From Cystobasidiopsis lactophilus (lineage: Eukaryota; Basidiomycota; Agaricostilbomycetes; Agaricostilbales; Chionosphaeraceae), in assembly GCA_001599975.1 (NCBI GenBank), contig BCIO01000003.1, positions 1,414,862 to 1,478,861 of the forward strand: 64,000 bases of DNA. The letters are read 5' to 3'. Below the pieces are notes generated by a model, which worked only from the letters and a program-made list of their open reading frames with translations, was not told the DNA's origin and ran no database searches. Below, piece by piece: positions 10,946 to 23,220 of this stretch (its first letter is position 1; every line of letters starts with the position of its first letter). The translations under genes were made by a program, and so were the position numbers.

Positions 10946-11503
10946 ATGCAACAGTGCTCTTGCTTCCTCCGGCAGGCCTTGCGGACCCAGTTGAGACAGT
11001 ATTCGACACCGGCCAAGCAGCTGCCGCCGGCGACAGCGCTAGAACTGCTCAAGAGCCAACCTTCCCACTATGCGGTCGCTCAGCTGCATCAGCGCCTGTA
11101 CCTGCTCACGCCCAACGACCTGCTCACCGTCCCGCGAATGAACGACCTCAAAGTTGGCGAGCAGATCAAGCTGTCGCGGGTGGTCGAGGTCGGCTCCAGA
11201 AATTTTACGCTGCGGGCGCCGGAGCTGCCCAAGGGAGGGCTAGAGCGGCCGGTTCTGGGCGACAACGAAGTGGAGGTGTTTGCGACGGTGGTGGAGCACA
11301 CCAAGAGCCGGCTGCAGAGGGTGGAAAAGTTCAAGAGGCGGCATCGCTACCATCGCTCGCTCAAGCACAAGGGCAAATGGACCAGGCTGCGCATCAACGA
11401 GATCCGGTTGGGCTCCTCGGCGTCTTCTTTGTCCGATCCTGCGCCAACAGAGGCGACCAACCAGCAAGCAGATGGACAGGCTTTGCATGCAGCAGGACCA
11501 TAG
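10946..11503 (+). CDS. MRPL49: mitochondrial large ribosomal subunit protein bL21m
   Basis: A structural protein of the mitochondrial large ribosomal subunit. The 185-residue single exon begins MQQCSCFLRQALRTQLRQYS, an Arg/Ser/Gln-rich import presequence. The L21 fold follows: HYAVAQLHQRLYLLTPNDLL, MNDLKVGEQIKLSRVVEVGS, then the basic RNA-binding stretch KFKRRHRYHRSLKHKGKWTRLRI near residues 130-155, matching the K.K+++..++..GHRQ.+T.+.I pattern of bacterial L21. The short tail (about 30 residues, Ser/Ala/Gln) is variable. It is unusual in this window for having no intron. The start codon fits the presequence and no upstream in-frame ATG is needed. Confidence 0.92.
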   Translation: MQQCSCFLRQALRTQLRQYSTPAKQLPPATALELLKSQPSHYAVAQLHQRLYLLTPNDLLTVPRMNDLKVGEQIKLSRVVEVGSRNFTLRAPELPKGGLERPVLGDNEVEVFATVVEHTKSRLQRVEKFKRRHRYHRSLKHKGKWTRLRINEIRLGSSASSLSDPAPTEATNQQADGQALHAAGP

Positions 11504-11889
11504 AGGATGCGTGCGTCCCTTGTTCATCATTTACACCTTGCGCCTAGTCTGACATTCACAAGTGCAGCTTACTGATCTTGTTTCACGTTGGGGCCGGAAC
11601 GGCGGGCTTGCAGGGAGGCAGAGGGAGGGCGGTGATCTCGATGGAGGGCACCGGGGATGGATTTGACGAGGGCTCGTTAGGCTTTTGAGCCAAATGTCAC
11701 ACTAGACGCCTCAGGAAGGTGCCAACCATTTATTTAAGCTGCCTACCATGCCTTGAGTAACCATGAGCCCGAGCCAACCACCCACACGACTTCTTTTGAT
11801 GTTGACTCAGGCGACCATCTTGCAAATCCCTGCCTTCGAAACCGCATCGAGTTTGGGCTTCTCTTCCTCACCAAAGTCTTACTTCAATC
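11504..11889. promoter_or_regulatory. intergenic region upstream of PurU
   Basis: 386 bp between two plus-strand genes: the 3' end of bL21m and the promoter of the deformylase. No coding signal is recognised. Confidence 0.4.
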
Positions 11890-13161
11890 ATGGCCTTCAC
11901 ACCGGATGGCATCTTCTCGTACATCTTGACCCTTTCCTGCTCGGACCAACCTGGGATAGTCGCTGCCGTTTCTGGACTGCTAGCCAAACACTCTTTGAAC
12001 ATCGAAGAGTCTGCGCAGTTCCATGATTCGCACACCAAAAAGTTCTTCTTGCGGATGCAGTTCGCGGCGACGCAGGGCACCTCGACACTGCTGGCTTTGG
12101 AGGAGATCAAGAAGGCTTTCGAGCCGGTTGCCAGCCAGTTCCAAGCGTCTTGGGAGCTGCACAATTCCAAAGACAAGCCCAAGGTCTTGATCATGGTGTA
12201 AGGTTCTCGAAAATGCTTGAATACTAGGTATTGAGAGCGTTTGACTTCAATAGGTCCAAGATTGGTCACTGCCTCAACGACCTGCTCTTCCGACAATCTA
12301 GCGGCCAATTGCCCATCGACATCCCGCTCATCGTTTCGAACCACCCAGACTTTGAGAGTCACGCCAAAATGTACAACATCCCGTTCCATCACATCCCGGT
12401 GACTAAGGACACAAAGGTGGAGGCCGAAGCCAAGGTGCTCGACCTCATCAAGGAGCACGGCGTCCAGCTCGTGGTCATGGCTGTAAGCTTTTCAAATAAT
12501 TCATGCTTACCTCTGCTCAAGCGAGAGTGCGCAGCGATACATGCAAGTGCTGACGGCGCACTTCTGCGATACTGCGCCACCGGTTTGCTACTTTGCTTCT
12601 CGGCCTTGCTTTCGTTTTGTTTAAAATCAAGAGTCACAGGTCATCAACATTCACCACTCGAGTCTGCCGGCCTTTGCTGGCGCCAAGCCGTATCACCAAG
12701 CCTTTGATCGAGGGTGAGTTTCGCCTTAGAAGGGAGCTCTGAGAATGCTGACGCCGTTCTGAATCCTGTAGAGTGAAGCTCATTGGAGGTCAGTTGGATG
12801 AGAGAAACGACTGAGCGAGCGCGCTGAATTCCACTCCGTCAATAGCCACCGCCCACTTTGCCACCTCGGGACTAGACGAGGTGCGGCCCTTTGAATACGT
12901 TTTTAATGTCCTCCTCACCTCTGCTTTCGCTGACAGGGCCCGATCATCGAGCAAGACTTTGAAAAAGTCAACCACTCCAACTCGCCCAAAGAACTCACCG
13001 CCATTGGCTCAAATATCGAGTGTGTGGTGCTCGGCCGCGCCATCAAATGGTATGCGGAGCGCAGGGTCTTCCGCAACGGCAACAAGGTTTGTCGCTACCT
13101 CCACAAAACAAACTCTGCCGGCCACTCACTGTCTTTTGGTCAGACCGTGGTTTTCTCATAA
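11890..13161 (+). CDS. purU: formyltetrahydrofolate deformylase
   Basis: The enzyme hydrolyses 10-formyl-tetrahydrofolate to tetrahydrofolate plus formate, balancing the one-carbon pool. The N-terminal ACT-like domain starts [20 protein letters not shown] with [20 protein letters not shown]. After an intron the hydrolase domain has [31 protein letters not shown] and [20 protein letters not shown], followed by [20 protein letters not shown] and [11 protein letters not shown]. These cover the formyl-transfer catalytic Asn/His/Asp motif set. Six or more short introns are required; several split the C-terminal motifs into exons under 60 bp. The last exon gives NGNKTVVFS and a stop at 13161. Length (about 290 aa) matches bacterial PurU. 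PurU is common in bacteria and patchy in fungi, so its phylogeny is worth a look. Confidence 0.9.
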
Positions 13162-13298
13162 ATCTCAGGGCCCGGAGGGATCAGAAACTAGATGCGTTTG
13201 TGACCTTCATTTGTAGAGAGAGCGAGGGCCAGGAGTTTGGACGGGAACTTTGTGATGAAGGGCTTTTGAAGATTTTTTTATTCAGCAAGCGCCTCAGC

Positions 13299-16200
13299 CT
13301 AATCGTCATTTAGATCCCCGTGATCCAACAACGCGGCATCGTCGTCGATGGCCAGCGACCGGTACCCACTCCTCGTCCTACTCCGAGGCATTTGCCCTGA
13401 AACCCACGCCCTGAGATTCCCAAAGAGACCGACCAAATACCACGGCACGCTGCTGAGGTGTTCGCCAATCCGCTGCAGCGTTCCTCCTCTGCTGGAATCA
13501 AAGTCGAAGTCGTCGCCACGGTCCGGTAGCCGGATCTGGCCCCGCCGCGGTGACGATCGGCGGCGCACCCACCAGAAAGCGAAGAGGAGTGCGAGAAGGA
13601 AGGAAATAATGATAAGCATGATCCAGAAGAGGAAGCCGTGTCGGCTACGGCAGGCGTGGGCGGTCCCTCGGTCGAGTCGCTTGCCACCTTCGCACTCCGA
13701 GTGAGGCACTTTGCGATACGCCGTCCGGTCGTACCAAAAGTCCTGACCCCACGGACAAGTCGGGTCCGAACCTAGTGCGACCGCACCAGCAGCAAGGACG
13801 CATTCGCCAGCAGCGTTTCGAACGTGGTTGAATTCGCTGCAATTGTGGTGAGCTTTGGAAACACTTCCAAGAAACAGGCAACTCACCATTCGAAATCGTC
13901 ATCCGAGCAAGGGCACTTGCGCTCCTCCTTGTAAGGCTGGTTCACGACCTCACCAATGTAGCAATTGCGGTCTCGGATGCGGCGGTGATACCAGACTTGC
14001 TTGCCGAAGAGGCACGCTTCTTCCCGCTCTTCGCTCGGCGACCATAGAGTGAAGTCGTCGGCGTTCGGATTGGACAAATCGAGGCGACATTTGACGTTGG
14101 TAACCTTGCTGAAGTCGAGGTGGATGGCGATTGTGTGATCTTGACTGCGAGACTCCCAGCCGAAGAGGATGAACTTGCGGCTGGTGTCCTGTGGCACGGT
14201 CACGATGCTGCGGACCCTGATGGCAGACCCAAAATTGTAATCTTGCCACGTCTTGCCCTCGTCGAGCGAGTATGTGACGTGATCGGTCGCTTGCTCGTCG
14301 TTCACCAGAACAAGGATGGAGCCTTGGTCGCCAAATTCCCAGAGGTGAGCGTCCTTGTGGATCTCTTCCCAAGTAAAGCCACCGTCTCGAGTGAGAAAGG
14401 TGTCACTGTCGGCATAGGGAGCAAGCGACACGCCGACGTTGCCGACACCGATCATGAGGCCGATTGCAGTAGGTGAGCTGTACGTGGCTCTGGGATCAAT
14501 TCGCTCGGTGTAGCCGTGAAGGTGAAGGCCGCAAGCCGTTGTGGTGCAGTGGAAAGTGTTGCCGAGAGAATCTCTTGGGGGTGGCGTCAAAGGCTTCCAC
14601 CGGCCACCTGATGCAACGTCAGTTGAGTCCAGAGCGACAAGGAATGGAACGCACCATCATTGTGCGTGATGCGCGTCTGGAGCTTCTTGTCGCCAGTGAT
14701 GCTGGCCTCGTCGGGGTTGGAGACGATGTTCATCAAAGCGATGCCCTCGAGGCCAATCATCTTTTCGAAGTCGACGTAGCCTCGGTCGTTGCGATTCGCG
14801 TATCTGCAATCAAAGTAAGATGCTTAGTTGGCCGCGAGGTGGTCAAAGCCTTACTCAAGAGAGAAGGCAAAGTTGGTCCCGTTCGAGTTGGACTTGAACA
14901 GGTTGCCCCAAGCCGTTTGCCGCCTCGGGTTGGTGGTGACATGCAAGAAGATCGAGTCGGTGACCGATTCAAGAATGGTGTAGGCTTGGTTCTCGAGCTT
15001 CATGGTCGGCGGGAAGCGAGCCTGAGCAAAGTTTTGGCCATTGAGCGAGACCATCAAGTTGAGGCTTCCCAAGTCGTTCATCTGCTCACACGTTAGAGAT
15101 AGACTGGAACCTCTCCACAAGAGGTAGACTCACGGCAGCAACGACCATGTACTCCTCGAAGGTGGCGAAGCCAACCACGCCTCGGTCGAAGACGACGTCC
15201 TTCTTCTTATAAAAGTCGCGGCCGACAGTGAGTTGAACCGGGTTGCTGGCGTCCATTCCTGTGCGCTGGTTGCCGGTATGATCCCGATAGCCCTCGCAGA
15301 ATATGATGGTCTCATCGATCTTGAACTTGACGTCTCGCCCCCATGAGCAAGTATGGATGTATTCATCAACGGGCGTCCAGGATCCGCCGATCGACTTGGT
15401 GTAGTGGGCTGTAGCGCGGCACGGTTCCGAAGGGTCTGCGTCGCCGGCGGAGGAGCAAGACATCGAGCCCAGCCAAATCAGCCATTCGATTCTCTGCGGG
15501 TGAAAGTCCAGGCTGTCCATGCCAAAGACATTCGGGTCGGTTGGGGCGGTGAAGGTCTTCCACTGCGCTCCTTGGTCGGTGGTGTAGTAGACCGTTCTGC
15601 CGCTGGTGGTGAGGAAAGCGTAGGACTTGTCGTACGGGTGCATGTGGATATTCAGGAACTCTTGATCCTCAGCAACCTTGGCCCAGGTGAAGCCCTCGTT
15701 GGAGGATTGCCAGACGTGCTTGTCCGCCGTCAAAGCGAGAATGGTATGAGAGCTGCCAGCTTTCGGGTCGCCACTGAAATAAACGTGGTCCAACACAAGC
15801 TCAGGAAAGTCGAACTGTGAGACAAGAAAGGTCAGCCCAAAACCTTTCGGCTGAGCAATACTATCGCTCACCCGCTGATGGGAGACTCGGCCTGGGGCAG
15901 CTTGGCCCTCTGAGCAGTCCTTCTCCTTAGGCGCATCCTTGCCTTTGCCATTGTCGATGCAGGTGTTGCCAGGAACCTTGCGGTAGCCAGAAGAGCCGAT
16001 AAACTTGTCGTTGGGTTTGAGGCATTGGCCAGCGGGGATCTGCTGCGGCCCGCTGAGGATGCACTCGGTTCCGGTCGCATCAAGGACGTAGTTGAAGTCG
16101 CTGATGGCCACATTGAGCTGCGGCTTTCTGAGAAAGAATGTGTAACACACCATTCGTAGTCCTCGTCAGAGCAAGGGCAGTTCTCCTCCCGGCCTTCTGG

Positions 16201-18383
16201 GTCTTGGAACTTCTCCTTCACCACACAATCGGAATCTTGGCGGCGCCGTCGGAACCAATCCTATACAAATCCGATTAGCATAGTCTCGACAGAGACAGGG
16301 CAAGTTCAACGTGCCTTGTGCCCTAGTAGACAGTCCGCTTCGCCATTGGGCCCAGTGCTCCGCGCATACCACTTCTCAAAGTCGGCCTCGCCACACACTC
16401 GCTTGCCCATCTCTGCAAAGTCGACATAAACGACCACGTTGCGCTCCCCGTTCTTGCCTTGCGCCGTCGACCGCTTGGAGAGGGTGCCGACGATCAAGAA
16501 CTTGAGGGCGGTCGAGTCGGGCACGGTGGTGACCACTTTGGCTCGGATTTCGACGCCGAAGTTGTACGTGGCCCAGGTGTGACCAAAGTCGAACGAGTAG
16601 CTGAGCGTGCTGGACGGCTCCTCGTCGTCGACCATGATGAGGATGGAGCCCTGGTCGCCAAACTCATACATGTTGGCGCCGGTGGTGGCCATGGTCCAGG
16701 TCAAGCCGGCGTCCGAGGAGACAAAGGTATCGCAGTCCTCATAAGGCGCCAGAAACTCGCCGATGGAGCCAACACCCATGACCAAGCCGGGCGCTTTGGA
16801 GGAGAAGACGCGGCCAAAGTTGTGCGGCGAGGTGACCGAATGGAGGTGGAGGGAGCAAGTTTGCAGGTCGGTCACATCGCACCTGACGTTTTGGCCCTTC
16901 GAGTCTTTAGCTGGGGCGCGGATAGGCGTCCACCGCGCGCCGTCATCGTAGGTGATGCGAGACTGCACCCGTCTCTCGGCCGGCGAGCCGCCGTTGCGGA
17001 AGTCTTCCCAATTGGCAAGCACATTGGCCACGGCCACGCCCTCAACGTTTTCGAGCTTCTCAAAGTCAACAATGCCGGCCTGGTTGCGGTTCGTGTGCTC
17101 GAGGGAGCGGACGAAGTAGGTGCCTTCCGAGTTGGAGGTGAACAAGGTGCCCGAATTGCTGGCGGGGTCGGTCAGGACGTCAACCAGAATGGAGTAAGGG
17201 GTCGAGTCGACGATGGTGTAGGCGTTCTCTTTGAGACCGTGGCCATGCGGGAAGATGCCCCTCTGCCAATGGGCCGCGTCCCTCGAAACGTAGAGCACCA
17301 TCTCGTCTGTAGTGCCAGACGGAAACTCGTCTGACGTGGGCTTGAGGGCGACCACGAGGTAGCCTTGAACGGCGCCAATGCCAACTATGCCTCGGGCGTC
17401 CTTCCCGATGCCGAGGTCGACAAACTTGGGGGCGGTGGCGAAGAAGTCGACGGACGAGTACAACCTCGACTCGCGCAGAGACCTGATGCCCTTCAGCCAG
17501 TCGGCGAGGTTGCCGGTGGTGGGAGGGGCAATGACGGCGCCCGTGTTCTCGAACGCAATGCAGAAGATGGTCTCCTTGGGCACGTTGGTGTTCTTGTCAA
17601 AGGGGAATTCCTTGGCCGTGTGCGCCCACAGGCAGCGCGAGGTGTGCTCCATGAGCTTCTTGGGGGCGGACTCGAAGGCGTTGGTGGTGACGAAGGCATC
17701 GTCGAAGCACGTCTTGCCGTGCCATGGGCCGGTGTCCTCCTCGCATTGCTGGCCGCTGTAGATGATCCACTGCAGCTCGGTGGAGTGAAAAGAGAGGGAG
17801 CCGTAGCCAGAAGCTGGCGGGAGTGGCGTGTCGAACGATTGCCACGTCGCTCCCCTGTTGGTTGTGCGGTAGTGCTTCGTGTTCTTGGTCAACACAAAGG
17901 CCTGTTCGTCGGAGACGAGTCCATTAAGCAAAGGCATTGCTGATAGGGAAGGCTGAACGAACCATCTTGAGATCAAAAGGGTGCTCGATGACAGCTATCG
18001 CTTCCCCCTGCGGCACAATGTCCAGCTCTGCCCACGTCTTGCCCTCGTCCGCGCTTCGGAACACATTGCGCGAGATCGGGTCGTGGTAGAGGACGCTCTG
18101 CGGTGGCCCAAGGGCGTTAGTCGAGTGAAAGACTGGAAACTGCGCATGGCTCAGCGACGCACCGAGGAGTCGTCAAAGTAGACGATCCGAGCAGGCTGAT
18201 TCTCCACATAAGACACGCTGGATGTCGGGTCGGCAGCTTGGACCTGTAGGAATACAGAGTTAGGGCGGACGGACAGGTTGGAGGGTGGAGTAGGCGGGTC
18301 ATGCTCACCTTGGACAGCAGCAAGGCGCAACAAGCCAGCCCCAGAGCCGAGGGCAGCTCATCTAGCCACTTGTGCAGCCTCAT
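13299..18383 (-). CDS. VPS10: vacuolar protein sorting/targeting receptor VPS10 (sortilin family)
   Basis: A type I membrane receptor that carries soluble hydrolases such as carboxypeptidase Y from late Golgi to endosome. The signal peptide starts at 18383 ([20 protein letters not shown]). Two Vps10 beta-propeller repeats follow. The first ends with the 10CC cysteine domain around 16150-16400 and the second with the one at 13700-13950, where [10 protein letters not shown] and [19 protein letters not shown] are visible. Asp-box-like blade turns recur, for example [11 protein letters not shown] and [11 protein letters not shown]. The transmembrane helix is [20 protein letters not shown], followed by a basic stop-transfer. 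The cytosolic tail ends [20 protein letters not shown], with a tyrosine and an acidic dileucine-like signal. About ten short introns interrupt it. The 5-kb two-repeat layout is normal for fungi. Confidence 0.93.
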
Positions 18384-18779
18384 GGCTTCGTCTTAGAGCG
18401 ACCACTGAGCAAAACGGCAGGACCAAGATTCTTTGGATGGCCAACCAGGTCCGACGTTTGTTTCACTCGTTGCCTTTTGGAGACAGCCCGCGATAGACGA
18501 ACTGATAGGCCGTTCTTCAATTGATTCTTAAGTCTCACTTCAGCATCGCTGGCATTTAGCTCAAGTTGCGCGCGCTGGAGAAGGGGAGATGCATAGAGTG
18601 AAGCGATCCCGTTTGCCGACATCGAAGGCCGATCAACTACTGGAATAGACAAGCTAAATGGCGGCTTAGGGCCGTTTACAACTACCACGGATATCTTGCT
18701 GGTGGAACCTGGACGACGATCGTTTTGCGAGATGGTTAGAATTGAGGCTTGGGGATGGTTGGGTGGCGAAGCGACGCAA
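18384..18779. promoter_or_regulatory. intergenic region, VPS10 promoter
   Basis: About 395 bp between the stop of the upstream multi-pass gene and the VPS10 start, both on the minus strand. No coding sequence recognised. Confidence 0.4.
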
Positions 18780-20735
18780 TCATCGCAAGTGGATCGAGAT
18801 GCTCTCGTCCAAGTCCAGGTAGCTGCCCATCTTCAAGTCGGGCGGAAGGATTTGGCCTGGCCAAACGAATGTTCAGATCGAAGGGCAACAAAAGCAACAT
18901 CGGAGACTAACCCTTGTCAGGCTGGGGCGACATGTCAATGCTGACCAGGGTGCTCTCTCGGTCGTCCACGTTGACTGAGACCTGCTTGGTGAAATTGATC
19001 TTCCTCTCCAAGCGGCCGCTGGAGCCCGTCGACGAGTGAGACAGGCGACATGATGCCCGGTCGTTCTTGTAAGCCCTCCAGGACCGATAGGCGATGAGTA
19101 AGACTACTGGCGTTCCGAACAACGCGAATCTGGAGTGACCGAAGCGGCGAGATGTGAGTAGAACCTTCACGAGCAAGCGAGCGAGGATTTACACATAGCT
19201 GCGGTGGCAAATCCTGTCAGATCCAAGCAAAGACTCAAGGGGACAATGGGACGAACTAGAATAGAATATGCTGGAGAATGACTTGATATCCATGGGCGCC
19301 AATGTCGATCATGAACTGTGTGTAAATGTTAGCTCAGCCTCAGCAGCTGTGAGGCGAACGAGTCGAGCAACGTACGAAGCCCGCCCAGCCATTGAGGAAC
19401 AGGTAGCTGATGGTAACCAAGAGCACCAGGATGGTTTCAAGGACCATTAGTTGACTGTCGATCCGAGAAAAATTAGAACATCAGCGTGTCGAAGGGAGAG
19501 AATCGGCCGCACTAGGAGATGGACAGCGTCTCCAGCCTATCCTCTCGCTTCAAGTATGCCGAGCTAACATGTGTCTTTTCGTTGCTTGGAAAGCTGGACG
19601 AGTGCAAGCTCGCGTGGCCTCGCATCTGACGGCGGAGCAGAGCAAGATAGCCGATGGCGGCAGGGATGAAGACCTGCAGGTCTCCAGCGGTCAGTACAGA
19701 GCTCCCAGGGCAAGCGGAGTTCGAAACTGACCAGAGCTGCCACCAAGATGCAGGCACAGAAGACCTTGAAGCCATTGCCGAGCTGTTCGGTGCGCTTGGC
19801 AATATAGTGATCCATGGTTTCGATGTAGCCTGTGGAAATGCTGTCTAGTGCAAAGGGCGAGGTGCCGTCCCAAGCGTTGGCTTGGGCCTGAAGCCAGCCA
19901 TTGAAGAGAACCACCATGTCGCCAATTCGTTGGGTCTGGTAGGCCGAGAGAGCGAAGAAAGGAACCAGTGCGACAGGAACCACTGACAAATAGCGTCTTA
20001 GGCTTGCGCTAAAGTGTTTGAAGGGAAGCACGGACGAAGGTAGAAGAGAATGGCGGGAATGTTCAACCAATTGGCATGGATGTACCAGCGGTCCATGACT
20101 TTCGGGTCGGCATTTGCTAAGAACAAAGCTACCGCCATTCCGTGCGCTTCAGAAAACAAAGCCAGAACCATTGGCACCCAGATCAACGCCATGATGCTGT
20201 TTGGAACTGCTTGAGATGGCCGGCAACGGGAAGCAAACGGGACGACAGAGACTCACCTTTGAGCAGGAACGGAAGAAATTTGACGCTTCAAGGCGGCAAT
20301 AAGAAGTCCTATGTAGATCGTCGACAGCAGAGTAAAGCAGCAGCTCCAGAATACGTAGAGCAGGGTCGTATTGGGCGTGATGATGTCGCCATGTGCAGTG
20401 CTTCGCGTATGAAACAACCAGAAGGACCCGTGCTTCTTTTTGATGGCGAAAGTGAAGAGTGTGAGAAGAAAGCAGACAGAGTAGACGCCAATGACAACGC
20501 CCATTGTGGCCAGGAAAGCGGCTGGATTGGCATCTCCGTTCGTGCCGTAAGCCTGATAGTAGTTATGTATGCTAGAGGCGACATAAGAGTATGCTGCGCG
20601 CGAAGGGTAGGGCATAAGAGCACAGACGCGGATGGAGAGAGTGAAAGAGCGAGGCCACTCACGATTTGCTCCCGCTGGTATCGTGGTCAAGGCATCGTCC
20701 AAACAATCCCATCCTGAAGTTGTTGGACTCGACAT
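18780..20735 (-). CDS. multi-pass membrane protein, family not recognised
   Basis: The start is ATG 20735 (MSSPTTSGWDCLDDALTTIP), with an intron after GAN. I count seven or eight hydrophobic helices, including GVVIGVYSVCFLLTLFTFAI, LLYVFWSCCFTLLSTIYIGL, MALIWVPMVLALFSEAHGMA, VALVPFFALSAYQ, a helix at VFCACILVAALVVFIPAAIG and LETILVLLVTISYLFLNGWA. A near-terminal helix, FALFGTPVVLLIAYRSWRAY, precedes a hydrophilic tail ending LDLDESISIHLR at 18780. Loops contain WNLEAR-like aromatic pairs but no motif I can assign to GPCRs, RTA1, PTH11 or transporters. Many short introns divide it, usually between helices. Topology is compatible with a fungal seven-helix receptor-like protein, but that is only a resemblance in layout. 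Confidence 0.65.
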
Positions 20736-21473
20736 TACTATTTAAGAAGAAGAGCCAGGCGGTGGATGAGAGCGAAAAACTTCTGGCTTGGGATAGAGCC
20801 GGGCCCTAAGACTTGGGTCGTCGAGAGCTCAGACATTCGCAGAGGTGTCGACATCATCATTTGGAAGCACGGCTTTGAGAGGCAGCAGACACGCCAAAAA
20901 CGCGGGACGCCCGTTGCGATTGATTTTGCGTCTGCGAGCACGAATGCGCGAGCTTATCGACTTTTGAGGGCTCGGCACCCGCCACATGGGGGGCCTTCGC
21001 GAGGCCAGATCTCCCAGAGAGTTGACGAGAGCCAGCTATAGTTTCCGGCGCATCAAATTTCTTGCTTGTTGCCGGCCAAAGCCTTCGAGCTGCGAGACAC
21101 AATGAGACCGTGAAGTCAGGGTCGCACTTGAGCCCGAAGTGCGTTCTTCTTCCTCAGCACCAGGATTATGTCAAAGCGCTAGTGAAACGGGAAGGGCAGA
21201 TGGAGAGCAAGCCAGGCGCAAGAGGGCAGCTGCTAGGGCAGGCACATTAAATGAAGGCTCTTCGCCGACGCGTTTGCACTTCCAGCTGGTCTTCTGGACG
21301 CGTTCACCGAGCCTATTTTCATGAACAGAAGTGGTTGGTCGGAATAAGAGAGAAAGATTACGCGAACCTGTGCTTGGAAGCATCAGTCGCCACTGCAGGC
21401 TGCGATGGTCGCCCTGGACGAGGGTGTCTAGTATCTCTTCGTTGTTCTACTACACACGGTGTGCAAGTGTTGT
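20736..21473. other. intergenic region upstream of the multi-pass gene
   Basis: About 740 bp between two minus-strand genes. It holds the promoter of the multi-pass gene and the 3' flank of the phosphatase. Open frames here (for example 20857-21102 minus) are short, lack recognisable motifs and I treat them as chance. Confidence 0.4.
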
Positions 21474-23110
21474 CTACAAGGTCACTTTGCCGCAAGCGCC
21501 CTCGAAGTCCCCAAAGAGCTCACCGCGCTTCCGCAGGAAGTCGCCATAGTCCTCTAGAGGGCACATCCCCTCGAGGCCGTGCCGACAATCTGGGATCTCT
21601 GCTTGCTGCTCATTAACGAGAACGCGAACAAAGCTGCCATCGGTGCAGTCTAGCCTCTCGAGGGCGACATGGCCGAGGAAGGGGAGGATGCGCGATGTCT
21701 TCCACAAGCGCTCTGGCCAGATCCTGTCCTCTGGTAGAGGTCTTGTGTCGTTGAAGATGCCCAACGCGGCCACCACAGTCGGCGATTCTTCTCTATGAGT
21801 GAGGTAGACGAAGAGCGATTGCGGCAGGATCTTCCCGGGTGGGTGTCTTGGGGTTGGCAACCCTGTTTGATGTGCGCGACTTGGTGTAAAAGAGGGGTTC
21901 CACAGTTGTGATGAGGTGGTATTGAGCCACGGGAATCCTAGCACGGGCGCAAGAGGGTTGTGGTATCTGCCAAGCAAGCGTCAGCAAGCTTGACCGGAGT
22001 GCTCGGAGACGACGCACCCAAGCAGTCGGTCGTAATACAGGTCATTCGCATACTCAAAAGCCAGAAACTCGGGCTCGGTGAAGAGGCCGCAGAATTTTGA
22101 TTGCCCAACAATCACAGTCTCGTAGCCTGACAGGGCGAAATCATGTGAGAACATGGGTGAGCAATGGGCAGAATCTAGCTTACCACACAGTTGCTGCATT
22201 GCGACAATATCGTTGGAGGTCAAGTTGAAGCCGGGGAACTGGGCGGACAGCCGCTGGATGATAGGCTTGGTGTAGATGTGCTCAAAGCCGAGGCGCTCTT
22301 TGCCGCCCTTCTTCTTCGAGAAGTTATTGCAAATCTTGTGGGGCGTCAAGCTTGCACCCCATGCTTTCGATTCCAGCCTGCGTGTGAAGATCAGAGGAAG
22401 TCCGAAATTCGCTGGGGAGAGAAAGACCACGCACGGCACCTTGACGAGACTGACATGGCCGTCGCCTGTGCCGTCGCCTCCATCATGCTTGGGCAACAGT
22501 CCATTCACCAGAGCCTTTGCAGTGTCTACATCTCGTGAGGCGGCTGCCGTCCAAAGGTCGAATTTTGCGGTTTCGTTGTGCGGCAAGAGTTGTGGATAAA
22601 GAGTTTTGAGCCGTTTCCCGAAAGCGAGTGCATCCTCGGCTCCAAACTTGGTCAACTGTTCTATGTTGCTCTCGTCGACGGGGCTCTGCCAATTTTGTAA
22701 AAAGACGGGCAAATCAGGCCTCTCTTGCTCATTGTACGTCGTAAGCTTGGTGATGAAAGGCTTCAAGTAATCGTCGAACTCGTCGTCGTTGGCGTAGATG
22801 CTCGAATGTCGCACAAGGTAAACGGCGGCCGTGACCTCACACGAGTCTGGCGGTTCGCGGCGTTTCTGCCCGCTGTGGTAAGGCGAGCACCCTCTGTTCT
22901 TGCGTGAGTTCGTTCAAGGTTGAGCGCATTGGAGTGAAACACACGAAAGATCTGCACTCTGGAGTTAGATGGAAGCGTGCACTCGTGACAGGCAGACGCA
23001 CGATGCAAAGGATTAAAGGTGCCAGCACTCTGGAGCGGAATTTGAGCAGGCGCTGCCGCTGCGCCCGACAGCAGCCCGAGTCCAAAACACAAAGCACAGC
23101 CTGTCTTCAT
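21474..23110 (-). CDS. secreted histidine acid phosphatase (phytase/acid phosphatase superfamily)
   Basis: A secreted phosphomonoesterase of the histidine phosphatase clan 2, probably for phosphate scavenging. The signal peptide is MKTGCALCFGLGLLSGAAAA. The catalytic segment reads PPDSCEVTAAVYLVRHSSIY followed by ANDDEF: the usual RHGxRxP is RHSSIYAND here. Downstream are TKFGAEDALAFGKRLKTLYP, the DLWTAAASRDVDTA stretch that corresponds to the second conserved Arg region, YETVIVGQSKFCGLFTEPEF, then YHNPLAPVLGFPWLN. The second catalytic arm, usually HD, appears as ILPFLGHVALERL. Conserved cysteines near the end (CRHGLEGMCPLEDY) fit the family disulfide. Relatives with RHSS are known to me among fungal acid phosphatases, so activity is likely but not certain. 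The exons between 22850 and 23030 are unresolved. Confidence 0.83.
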
Positions 23111-23220
23111 AATCTAAACGGGGTCAAAGGAGTGGGGGCGCGTCAAGTCTTCGTTGCTTCGAGCAAAGGGCCAAGCAAAAGAGCGAGAAGGAAAATCGTC
23201 ATCGGTCGATCGCGACCTTT

